Positions 1 through 6,533 of a DNA stretch of 24,906 nucleotides are shown here, piece by piece. Origin of the DNA: Sedimentisphaerales bacterium (lineage in GTDB: Bacteria; Planctomycetota; Phycisphaerae; Sedimentisphaerales; SG8-4). The notes beneath the pieces were generated by a model that made no database searches, had not been told where the DNA came from, and saw only the letters and a program-made list of their open reading frames with translations. Both the position numbers and the translations under genes were made by a program. The number at the start of each line of letters is the position of its first letter. The first letter of the stretch is position 1. Location of the stretch: assembly GCA_016932895.1 (NCBI GenBank), contig JAFGCA010000442.1, forward strand, positions 1-24,906. The letters run 5' to 3'.

Positions 1-514
1 CGGCCTCGCCCGCGAGAGACCGGGCAAGATTGGCTTCGTTTTCCACGCCCACCCCCATTTTTCGGCCACGAACAGCGAAATTGGCTTTGTTTCTCATTCT
101 CGCCCCCCCCACCGCACCCGCAGCACACCTGAAAACCTGGGCTACTTGGGAGGTTTACGTACCTGCCCCCACCCCACAGCCCCCCCGCCGTCGGCGCGCC
201 CGACTGCACCACAAAGATGTATGCTTGGCCGGCCATGATCGCTTGTTGCCTGCTTCTCGTTGCTATCGCACTATATTTGTTTTTTATGTATCACATGGCC
301 TGCACCCCGTCAAGCAAAATCTGCCGGAATCTCCTTCGTGCATCGCTGCGCGAATCGAGTCGTGCGTGAGAAACCGCGGACTTTCGCGCGCACTGCGGCG
401 GGTCCAACCGAGAGCCGGAAAACACAAAATTCGATTTGCCATGGGTAAACGGGACCGCATGGGTGTTATATATGCGGCAGTGCATCAATCCAATGTGTCG
501 AAAGGTGCGGAACT
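1..514. other. Non-coding region upstream of the first sigma gene
   Basis: No convincing gene is visible here. Open frames exist, but their products are rich in Pro, Arg and His, match no family I know, and run into the sigma-factor gene in another frame. The left part holds C-tracts and a short imperfect direct repeat. The right part is more AT-rich (around 268-300 and 420-475) and probably holds the promoter of the sigma operon, although no convincing -35/-10 pair with normal spacing can be read. Confidence 0.5.
29..95. repeat. Short imperfect direct repeat (two copies, 51 bp apart)
   Basis: ATTGGCTTCGTTTTC (from 29) and ATTGGCTTTGTTTCTC (from 80) are near-identical copies whose starts lie 51 bp apart, each followed by a C-rich stretch. 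They lie outside any credible gene. I have an unverified impression that similar intergenic repeats recur in related planctomycete genomes. Only two copies are visible here. Confidence 0.45.
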
Positions 515-1060
515 GTGCTGGAAGATCGACTTCTTGTCTGGCGCCTGCGGCGGGGAAGCTCCGAAGCACTCTGCCGCATCTATGAGAAGTACAGAGATGC
601 TTTGCTGAGGCTGGCGGTCTCGCTGTCCAACGACGCCGCACTGGCAGAAGACGTCGTGCACGACGTGTTTGTCTTGTTCATAGACCAGTCGAGGCAGTTC
701 CGGCTCACCGGCTCACTGCGGAGCTATCTGGCGACTTGCGTGGCAAACCGGGCCCGGAATGCCAATCGGGGCGCCGGGCGCCGCCGGTACGCGACTCTGG
801 ACGAGGCAAGCTCGATGGTTTCGACATCCGAGCGACCGGACCAATGGATCGTCCGCAGCGATGAGTTGGAGCGAATCGCCGCCGCGATGACGCAGTTGCC
901 GCAGAGCCAGCGTGAGGTCATTGCCCTGCGTCTCCAGGGCGGCCTGAAATTCCGGGAGATTGCTGAACTCCAGCACGTGCCTCTCAAAACGGCCCTCAGC
1001 CGGTACCGCTGCGGGCTGACGAAGCTGCGGTCAATGCTCAATGGTGAGGTGTCACAGTGA
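515..1060 (+). CDS. ECF-type RNA polymerase sigma factor (module 1)
   Basis: This 181-residue protein has the two-domain layout of ECF sigma factors, which direct RNA polymerase to a small regulon when released from an anti-sigma partner. Region 2 lies at about residues 10-85, with 'AEDVVHDVFVLF' and 'GSLRSYLATCVANRAR'. Region 4 (helix-turn-helix) lies at about 120-175, with 'LPQSQREVIALRLQGGLKF' and 'EIAELQHVPLKTALSRYR'. The GTG start is chosen because AAAGG (501-505) sits 9 nt upstream and because the protein then begins MLEDR, exactly like its paralogue at 2511-3062. The end overlaps the next gene by 4 nt (GTGA), so the two are translationally coupled. The regulon is unknown. An ECF sigma factor is near certain; the subgroup is not assigned. 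Confidence 0.93.
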   Translation: MLEDRLLVWRLRRGSSEALCRIYEKYRDALLRLAVSLSNDAALAEDVVHDVFVLFIDQSRQFRLTGSLRSYLATCVANRARNANRGAGRRRYATLDEASSMVSTSERPDQWIVRSDELERIAAAMTQLPQSQREVIALRLQGGLKFREIAELQHVPLKTALSRYRCGLTKLRSMLNGEVSQ

Positions 1061-2373
1061 GATCGCGGAGAGACATCGAGAATTCAATCGCCAAGGCGAA
1101 GGTTCACACAGACGATCAGGCGAACCGGAACGTACTTAACGACCTTCTGAGGCGATTGAACAACCTGAAGAACAGCTCCCCGCCCGATTCTCAGCGGGGA
1201 CGATGGAGAACGATCATGAGAAATCCAATCACGAAGCTCGCTGCAGCCGCAGTGGTTGCCATCGCCTGTGTGGTGGGCGTATCGCTCTGGAAAGGTACCA
1301 GCTCCGGCGTGACCCTGGCCGACGTGCTGGAAGAACTCGAACAAGTGACGACTTACCGCTATCAGACACGCACCACACTGACCCGGCCACAGGGCCGCGA
1401 GGAACGCTTTGCCGCCGTATTGGTCTCGCGAGACCAGGGAATAAGGATAGACGCGAGAAGCACGGATCCTAACACGGCCAAAACACGAATCAGTGAAACA
1501 GACTATGTCTTGCCTGAACAAGACTGCATATTGTTTCTCTCACACGACAGGAAAGCGTACGTTCGCCTGAAGTTCCAGGAACCCGCCGAACTGGAACAAT
1601 ACAAAGGAGAAAACAACGATCCTCGCACTATCGTCAGGGGGCTGCTCAACTGTGAACACGTCCGTCTCGGACAGTCGGTGATCGATGGGATAACCGTCGA
1701 GGGATTCAGGACGACAGATCCGAACTACGAGGATGGCTTTCTCAAGATATCTGACTGGATGGGAAGCAATGAAGAGGTTGATGTCACACTATGGGTGGAT
1801 GTGAAGACCCGTCTGCCCATGAGGCTCGTCGAAGATATTGTCAAGAAGAGCGGTTCGCGCTTTCACGAGGTCACCGACGATTTCCGCTGGAACGTGCCTG
1901 TCACTGGAGAGGATTTCCCGCCGGTGATTCCGGAAGACTACATATCGATAGGAGGCGACGGCCTCATTCTCCCGGCATCCAATGAGGAAGCGACCATAGA
2001 GGGTCTACGTTTCTTCCGCGATCGGGCCGATGCCTATCCGAGGAGTCTGGACACATGGGGGCCCGAGTGCGACACTGTTCTGGGCGCGGAGTTAGACGAG
2101 GCCGGCAAACCCGCCTGGGACAAGTATTCCGAGGATGAGGCGAATAGGATATCGCGCGATATGGCGACGATTGGAGCGCCCGGGATGTTCTTTCGAGAAC
2201 TGTCCGACGATCAAAAAGAGCCTGCCTATTACGGCGATACGGTTAGGCCGGGCGAGGCCGAGAAGGTGCTGCTGCGATGGAAGCTGGACGACGGCCAATA
2301 CCGTGTCATCTTTGGCGACCTGAGCGTCCGGACCGTCACGGCCAAAGAGCTGGCCGGGTTGGAATCGCTGTAA
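1057..2373 (+). CDS. Single-pass membrane protein coupled to ECF sigma 1 (putative anti-sigma/sensor)
   Basis: This is a 438-residue protein with a charged cytosolic N-terminus of about 53 residues, the segment 'IMRNPITK' (53-60), one membrane helix (about 60-78), and a large extracytoplasmic part. The latter starts with a LolA/RseB-like-looking region ('LADVLEELEQVTTYRYQTRT', then 'VTLWVDVKTRLPMRLVED', about 228-245). A second domain follows from about residue 310. It includes 'GMFFRELSDDQKEPAYYGDT' and ends 'LRWKLDDGQYRVIFGDLSV...'. No zinc-binding HxxxCxxC anti-sigma motif is present. Start GTG 1057 overlaps the sigma stop codon (GTGA). The coupling and topology suggest that it holds or senses for the sigma factor; this is inference. 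In databases such proteins are often labelled outer-membrane lipoprotein-sorting-like. Confidence 0.8.
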   Translation: MRSRRDIENSIAKAKVHTDDQANRNVLNDLLRRLNNLKNSSPPDSQRGRWRTIMRNPITKLAAAAVVAIACVVGVSLWKGTSSGVTLADVLEELEQVTTYRYQTRTTLTRPQGREERFAAVLVSRDQGIRIDARSTDPNTAKTRISETDYVLPEQDCILFLSHDRKAYVRLKFQEPAELEQYKGENNDPRTIVRGLLNCEHVRLGQSVIDGITVEGFRTTDPNYEDGFLKISDWMGSNEEVDVTLWVDVKTRLPMRLVEDIVKKSGSRFHEVTDDFRWNVPVTGEDFPPVIPEDYISIGGDGLILPASNEEATIEGLRFFRDRADAYPRSLDTWGPECDTVLGAELDEAGKPAWDKYSEDEANRISRDMATIGAPGMFFRELSDDQKEPAYYGDTVRPGEAEKVLLRWKLDDGQYRVIFGDLSVRTVTAKELAGLESL

Positions 2374-2393
2374 TGGGCCCTTGTGACAGAAGG

Positions 2394-2423
2394 AGGCCGA
2401 GCCGCCGGGTTCGGCCTTTTTTT
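2394..2423 (+). terminator. Rho-independent terminator after sigma module 1
   Basis: The arms AGGCCGA (2394-2400) and TCGGCCT (2411-2417) pair perfectly around a 10-nt loop and run into a T-tract (2417-2423). It lies 20 nt after the stop of the membrane partner gene and separates the two sigma modules, so the second needs its own promoter. Confidence 0.78.
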
Positions 2424-2510
2424 ATGCGCGATTCGAAGGCTGGACGAAGAAAATCATGCTGGTAATGCGTTATATTGGTGAAGGTTGATGGTTCTGACGT
2501 CAGTTCGCCA

Positions 2511-3062
2511 ATGATGATGCTCGAAGATCGATATCTGGTGTGGGCAGTCAAGCGGGGCAGCGAATCGGCCTTACGCCGAATCTACGATCGGTACGAGACC
2601 GACCTGCTGACGCTCGCTACGAGCCTGCTGGGTAGAACAGAGCAGGCGGAGGACGTTCTCCAGGACGTCTTTGTGAAGTTCATCGAGTCCATCGACACCT
2701 TCACGCTGACAGGGAGTCTGAAGAGCTACCTGGCGACATGTGTCGTCAACCGTGCACGGGACAACCTGCGCAGGAAGAAACGCCGGGCCGGCAAGCCCCT
2801 GGTGAGGGCGGATTCGGTCGAATGCCCGGGCTCCGGGCCCCTCCAGGCCGCCATCGCCGACGAGCAGCGGCAGCAGCTCATCGCGGCGCTGGCGGAGTTG
2901 CCCGAGGAGCAACGGGAGACCGTCCTGCTGCACCTGCAAGGCGGGCTGCGGTTTCGCGAGATCGCACGCATGCACGGCATCTCCGCCAAGACCGCGTGGA
3001 GCCGGTACCGGTACGGATTGAACAGGTTGAAGTCGATGTTGAATGGTCAGGTGGAGCCATGA
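2511..3062 (+). CDS. ECF-type RNA polymerase sigma factor (module 2)
   Basis: This is a paralogue of the sigma factor at 515-1060, with the same order of motifs. Region 2 has 'AEDVLQDVFVKF' and 'GSLKSYLATCVVNRARD'; region 4 has 'LPEEQRETVLLHLQGGLRF' and 'EIARMHGISAKTAWSRYR'. By eye well over half of the positions are identical. Three ATG codons occur in a row (2511, 2514, 2517). The third aligns with the GTG start of module 1 and would give exactly the same length, 181 residues. An upstream TTG at 2475 is less likely. No clear Shine-Dalgarno sequence is visible. The stop overlaps the next gene by 4 nt (ATGA). The role is to recruit RNA polymerase to an unknown regulon. Confidence 0.92.
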   Translation: MMMLEDRYLVWAVKRGSESALRRIYDRYETDLLTLATSLLGRTEQAEDVLQDVFVKFIESIDTFTLTGSLKSYLATCVVNRARDNLRRKKRRAGKPLVRADSVECPGSGPLQAAIADEQRQQLIAALAELPEEQRETVLLHLQGGLRFREIARMHGISAKTAWSRYRYGLNRLKSMLNGQVEP

Positions 3063-4297
3063 GGCCCGAGAAGAAAGTCGAGCAGATGATCAGACGTTTG
3101 CGTGAGCCGCCCGGCGCCGAGGCGCACGAGCGAATCCTGAAGCACCTGCTTGGCGTGTTGAGAGAACGCAAAAGACAAGCGCCGGCTGCGCAGCGGCCGG
3201 AGATCAGGAGACTCATCATGAAAAGCCCAATCACCAAACTGACGGTGGCGGCGTTGGTTGCCGTGGCAGTGATTCTGTCCGTGTCGATCTTCACAAAATC
3301 GACGCCGGTAGCTTCCGCAGCCGATATCTTCTACCAGGCGGCCGAGGCGATGAACGGCCTGACGTCCTTCCACATCAAGGTGAAAATGCGTACGCCCCCA
3401 GCCGACAATTTCCATTACATTCGACTGGACGGTGATTTCACGGAGATCGACTTCTGGAAGCAGTGTACCGACGACGAGCAAGGCCGGTGGCGACTGGAAT
3501 CGCCGGGCCGGGTCGTGGTCATGGACGGCGGGACCTCCACCATGTTCATGAAGCACCTTAACGAGGTCCATGAGGTCGACGACCCCAGTCCCGAGCGCTA
3601 CTGGAAGGAATGTCTCGTCGAAGTCAACAAGGTCATGGGGCGGGAAGCCCAAACCGCGTCGCAGCGCCCGGCGGCGTTCACGTCCTCCCGCGAGACCGAC
3701 CCCGACGGTCGCGAGATGATCGTCGTCACCGTGGAGATGCCAACGCATGTCCCCCCGGGGGACTATCTGCGGAACAAATACATCGAGAACGCCGACCATC
3801 TGAAGATCTACCGCTTCAACGCCGAAACCAAGCTGCTGGAAGATCTCGAGATCTACATCCACGACAATGGCCGGGATGTCCTGGTGGTCCAGCTCGTCGA
3901 GGCCGAGTACAACATCGACCTGGACCCGGGCCTGTTTGCGCTCGATCTGCCTGCGGACGTCATCCGAAGCGTGCCGCCGGAAATCCTCCCGGACAACGAG
4001 CGATACGAGCAGATGACGCCGGAGGAGGCCGCGACCGCGTTCTTCACCGCCTGCGCTGAAGAGGATTGGGATGAACTGGTCAAGTTCCTGGGCCAGACGG
4101 GCGTCTCGCAGCCCATGAAGGACGGCCTCGGCGGGTTGGAGATCGTCTCGATCGGTGAGGCGTTCCAATCCGCCAACTATCGGGGCTGGTTCATACCCTA
4201 CGAGATCAAGCTCAAATCCGGACACACCAAGAAGCACAACCTCGCCCTTCGCAAGGACAATCAAGCCCATCGTTTCCAGCTCGACGGCGGTATATAG
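3059..4297 (+). CDS. Single-pass membrane protein coupled to ECF sigma 2 (putative anti-sigma/sensor)
   Basis: This 412-residue protein is built like the partner of sigma 1: a cytosolic tail, 'IMKSPITK' at residues 53-60 (the same positions as in the paralogue), a membrane helix at about 61-78, then an extracytoplasmic region. That region has a LolA/RseB-like-looking part ('ADIFYQAAEAMNGLTSFHIK', 88-107; 'FNAETKLLEDLEIYI', 253-267; ending 'FALDLPADV'). A C-terminal part (about 318-412, 'MTPEEAATAFFTACAEEDWD...') may have an NTF2-like fold; that is a guess. The start at 3059 overlaps the sigma stop codon (ATGA). The frame is open further upstream, but that stretch overlaps the sigma gene and is not used. 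A role as anti-sigma or sensor is inferred from coupling and topology. No zinc motif is seen. Confidence 0.8.
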   Translation: MRPEKKVEQMIRRLREPPGAEAHERILKHLLGVLRERKRQAPAAQRPEIRRLIMKSPITKLTVAALVAVAVILSVSIFTKSTPVASAADIFYQAAEAMNGLTSFHIKVKMRTPPADNFHYIRLDGDFTEIDFWKQCTDDEQGRWRLESPGRVVVMDGGTSTMFMKHLNEVHEVDDPSPERYWKECLVEVNKVMGREAQTASQRPAAFTSSRETDPDGREMIVVTVEMPTHVPPGDYLRNKYIENADHLKIYRFNAETKLLEDLEIYIHDNGRDVLVVQLVEAEYNIDLDPGLFALDLPADVIRSVPPEILPDNERYEQMTPEEAATAFFTACAEEDWDELVKFLGQTGVSQPMKDGLGGLEIVSIGEAFQSANYRGWFIPYEIKLKSGHTKKHNLALRKDNQAHRFQLDGGI

Positions 4298-4338
4298 CGC
4301 AGAACCAGAAACGCTCCCCGGTTCGCATCACAAATTCG

Positions 4339-4368
4339 GCCGGGCCGGCGTCAAGTCGGCCTGGCTTT
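4339..4368 (+). terminator. Possible terminator hairpin after sigma module 2
   Basis: GCCGGGCCG (4339-4347) pairs with CGGCCTGGC (4357-4365) over 9 bp with one G-U pair and a 9-nt loop. It is followed by only three T's, so it is a weak candidate for an intrinsic terminator. Confidence 0.35.
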
Positions 4369-4428
4369 GCCCATGCGCCTCATTGAACGTGACGCCTCCT
4401 GCCACAGCCGCACGGTCCGGAAATTCTG

Positions 4429-4456
4429 TTGCCAAGCCTTGGGTCTCGCTTATACC
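4429..4456 (+). promoter_or_regulatory. Possible promoter for the glycoside-hydrolase-like gene
   Basis: TTGCCA (4429-4434) and TATACC (4451-4456) are separated by 16 nt. They match the sigma-70 consensus at 5 of 6 and 4 of 6 positions. A start near 4463 would leave a leader of about 40 nt. Confidence 0.35.
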
Positions 4457-4488
4457 ATGCTTTCACGGAAGAGAATCGGTCGTTCAAT

Positions 4489-4494
4489 AAGGAG
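4489..4494 (+). promoter_or_regulatory. Ribosome binding site deciding the start at 4502
   Basis: AAGGAG lies 7 nt before the ATG at 4502. This, plus the lipoprotein signal that then begins the protein, rules out the upstream in-frame start at 4367. Confidence 0.7.
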
Positions 4495-4501
4495 CCTTGG
4501 T

Positions 4502-6322
4502 ATGAGGTGGCATGGATTGATTCCGCTGTTTCTGATCTGCCTGACCCTGTTCGGCGGCTGTGCTCTGTTCCAGCGCACCGAGACGCATCACGCGACGGCC
4601 TCGGGCGAGATGATGCAATGGCACACGATGACGCTGACGTTCGACGGTCCCAAGACCGGCGAGCTGGCCGAGCCCAATCCCTTCCTCCAGTACCGCCTCA
4701 CCGTGACCTTCTCCAAGGGCGGGCGGCAATACGTGGTGCCGGGCTACTATGCCGCCGACGCGGACGCCGCCGACACCAGCGCCGAGGCCGGCCGCACCTG
4801 GCGCGTCCATTTCCTGCCCGATGAGCCCGGAGTGTGGACCTACACCGCCTCCTTCCGAACGGGTGACGATATCGCCATCGACCCCAACGCGGTCGCAGGC
4901 GAACCGGTCGCCTTCGACGGGGTGACGGGCTCTTTCCGCATCGCTCCCACTGACAAGACGGGCCGGGATTTCCGCGCCCAGGGGCTGCTGCAATACGCGG
5001 GCCAGCGCTACCTCCGGTTCGCCCACACAGGGACCTACTTCCTCAAGGGCGGAGCCGACAGTCCGGAGAACTTCCTGGCCTATGCCGATTTCGACGGGAC
5101 CTACGACACGGCCGAACTCACGCGCAAAGGAGAAGCGACCGGAGCGAAATTCATCCATCGCTATCCCGACCACGTCCCGGACTGGCAACCGGGCGACCCC
5201 ACCTGGGCCGGCGGCAAAGGCAAGGGCATGATCGGCGCGCTGAACTATCTCGCCTCCAGGGGCATGAACAGCGTCTACTTCATCACGTACAACATCGACG
5301 GCGGCGACGGCAAGGACGTCTGGCCCTGGGTGGACCCGCAGGAGAAGTTCCGCTTCGATTGCAGCAAATTGGCCCAGTGGGAGATCGTCTTCTCGCACAT
5401 GGACCGGCTGGGCCTGATGCTGCACGTCGTCACACAGGAGCAGGAAAACGACCAGGGTCTGGACGGCGGGGCGCTTGGGCGCCAGCGAAAGTTGTACTAT
5501 CGCGAGCTGATCGCGCGCTTCGGTCATCATCCGGCGTTGGTCTGGAACCTGGGCGAAGAGAATACCAACACCGACGCCCAGCGCCAGGCGTTCTGCCGGT
5601 ACATCCGCACTGTGGACCCCTACGACCATCCGATCGTCTGCCACACGTTCCCGGGCCAATACGACAACGTGTACAGCCCGCTGCTCGGCTACGAGTATTT
5701 CGACGGGCCTTCGCTGCAGACCAACGACACGCACCGTCAGACCGTCAAGTGGCTCGACGGCTCGGCCGCAGCGGGACGGCAATGGTTCGTCTGCCTCGAT
5801 GAGATCGGCCCGGCTCATACCGGCGTCAAGCCCGATAACGACGACTACTGGCACGACAACGTGCGGAAGAAACATTTATGGGGCAACCTGATGGCCGGCG
5901 GCGCCGGCGTCGAATGGTATTTCGGCTACCGGTTCCGACACAACGATCTGAACTGCGAGAATTGGCGCAGCCGCGAGCACATGTGGGAAATGACCCGCTA
6001 TGCGCTGGAGTTTTTCCACGATCACCTGCCGTTCGCCCGGATGAAGCATCACGACGAGCTGACCTCGGCCGAAGACGACTACTGCTTTGCCAATCCCGGG
6101 TCCGTCTATGCGGTATATCTGCCTTACGGGGGAACGACCGATCTGGACGTCGGGGCCGAAACCGGAACGTTTCGAGTCCGCTGGTTCAATCCGCGTGAGG
6201 GAGGCCCTCTGCAAACGGGAACGCTGGTTTCGACCAGCGGCCCCGGCCTCGTAGACATCGGGCAGCCGGCGCGAGATACCGACAAAGACTGGGTCGCGTT
6301 GATCGAACGGATCGACCGGTAA
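4502..6322 (+). CDS. Lipoprotein glycoside-hydrolase-like enzyme (DUF5060 / TIM-barrel type)
   Basis: This is a 606-residue protein. Residues 1-20 form a lipoprotein signal ending 'LFGGC' (Cys20). A beta-sandwich of DUF5060 type follows (about 37-147, with 'NPFLQYRLTVTF' and 'DEPGVWTYTASF'). A likely TIM barrel (about 158-510) comes next. It includes 'ALVWNLGEENTN' (345-356) and 'WFVCLDEIGP' (428-437), so the probable acid/base is Glu352 or Glu353 and the nucleophile Glu434. The C-terminal region (about 525-606) resembles the small beta domain often found after such barrels (annotated as putative collagen-binding). The substrate is probably a polysaccharide or glycoside at the cell envelope; the exact specificity cannot be read. 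The gene stands alone between the sigma modules and the TPR gene, with its own weak promoter. The enzyme class is fairly sure, the substrate unknown. Confidence 0.82.
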   Translation: MRWHGLIPLFLICLTLFGGCALFQRTETHHATASGEMMQWHTMTLTFDGPKTGELAEPNPFLQYRLTVTFSKGGRQYVVPGYYAADADAADTSAEAGRTWRVHFLPDEPGVWTYTASFRTGDDIAIDPNAVAGEPVAFDGVTGSFRIAPTDKTGRDFRAQGLLQYAGQRYLRFAHTGTYFLKGGADSPENFLAYADFDGTYDTAELTRKGEATGAKFIHRYPDHVPDWQPGDPTWAGGKGKGMIGALNYLASRGMNSVYFITYNIDGGDGKDVWPWVDPQEKFRFDCSKLAQWEIVFSHMDRLGLMLHVVTQEQENDQGLDGGALGRQRKLYYRELIARFGHHPALVWNLGEENTNTDAQRQAFCRYIRTVDPYDHPIVCHTFPGQYDNVYSPLLGYEYFDGPSLQTNDTHRQTVKWLDGSAAAGRQWFVCLDEIGPAHTGVKPDNDDYWHDNVRKKHLWGNLMAGGAGVEWYFGYRFRHNDLNCENWRSREHMWEMTRYALEFFHDHLPFARMKHHDELTSAEDDYCFANPGSVYAVYLPYGGTTDLDVGAETGTFRVRWFNPREGGPLQTGTLVSTSGPGLVDIGQPARDTDKDWVALIERIDR

Positions 6323-6332
6323 GGCGTCAGCG

Positions 6333-6350
6333 CGTGCCTCCGGAGGCACG
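6333..6350. repeat. Perfect 18-bp palindrome after the glycoside-hydrolase-like gene
   Basis: CGTGCCTCCGGAGGCACG is exactly self-complementary and lies 10 nt past the stop codon. No T-tract follows, so it is either a Rho-assisted 3' hairpin or a dimeric protein site. Confidence 0.5.
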
Positions 6351-6439
6351 TTCCGACGGCCGTCCTCCCGCCTGGGGGCCGCCCGGGCACATTCCGGCAA
6401 TCCGGACGCACCCTTCGGGGCCAACGCGACAAAAACCTG

Positions 6440-6467
6440 TTGCAAACCGGCCCGCCGACTCTATAAT
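6440..6467 (+). promoter_or_regulatory. Sigma-70-type promoter for the TPR/alpha-CTD gene
   Basis: TTGCAA (6440-6445) and a perfect TATAAT (6462-6467) are 16 nt apart. Transcription would start near 6474, giving a 60-nt leader to the ATG at 6534. It is among the best promoter matches in the window and likely also serves the SpoIID-family gene downstream. Confidence 0.72.
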
Positions 6468-6533
6468 ACGAACTCGTCAAAGCTTGGGGCTTTTAGAGAA
6501 CAGGCAAGCAAGAACCTTTGGGAGACACTATCC

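Noticed and set aside
30..608. Open frame of 192 codons at the left end
   Set aside because: The product is Pro/Arg/His-rich, matches nothing, and its last 90 bases overlap the sigma gene in another frame.
2475..2510. Extended start of the second sigma gene at TTG 2475
   Set aside because: TTG is a rare start, it overlaps the GTTATAT element, and the extra 12 residues have no match in the paralogous sigma factor, which begins at MLEDR.
2738..3058. Upstream extension of the second membrane partner by 107 codons
   Set aside because: It is an out-of-frame reading of the sigma gene with Arg/Ala-rich low-complexity content. The ATG at 3059 gives the same layout as the paralogue.
3047..4270. Long minus-strand open frame opposite the second membrane partner
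   Set aside because: It mirrors codon bias of the GC-rich gene on the plus strand and has no recognisable domain.
4484..5875. 463-codon minus-strand frame opposite the glycosidase-like gene
   Set aside because: It is an antisense shadow: Val/Gly/Arg-rich, with no motif, and the plus strand has clear family motifs.
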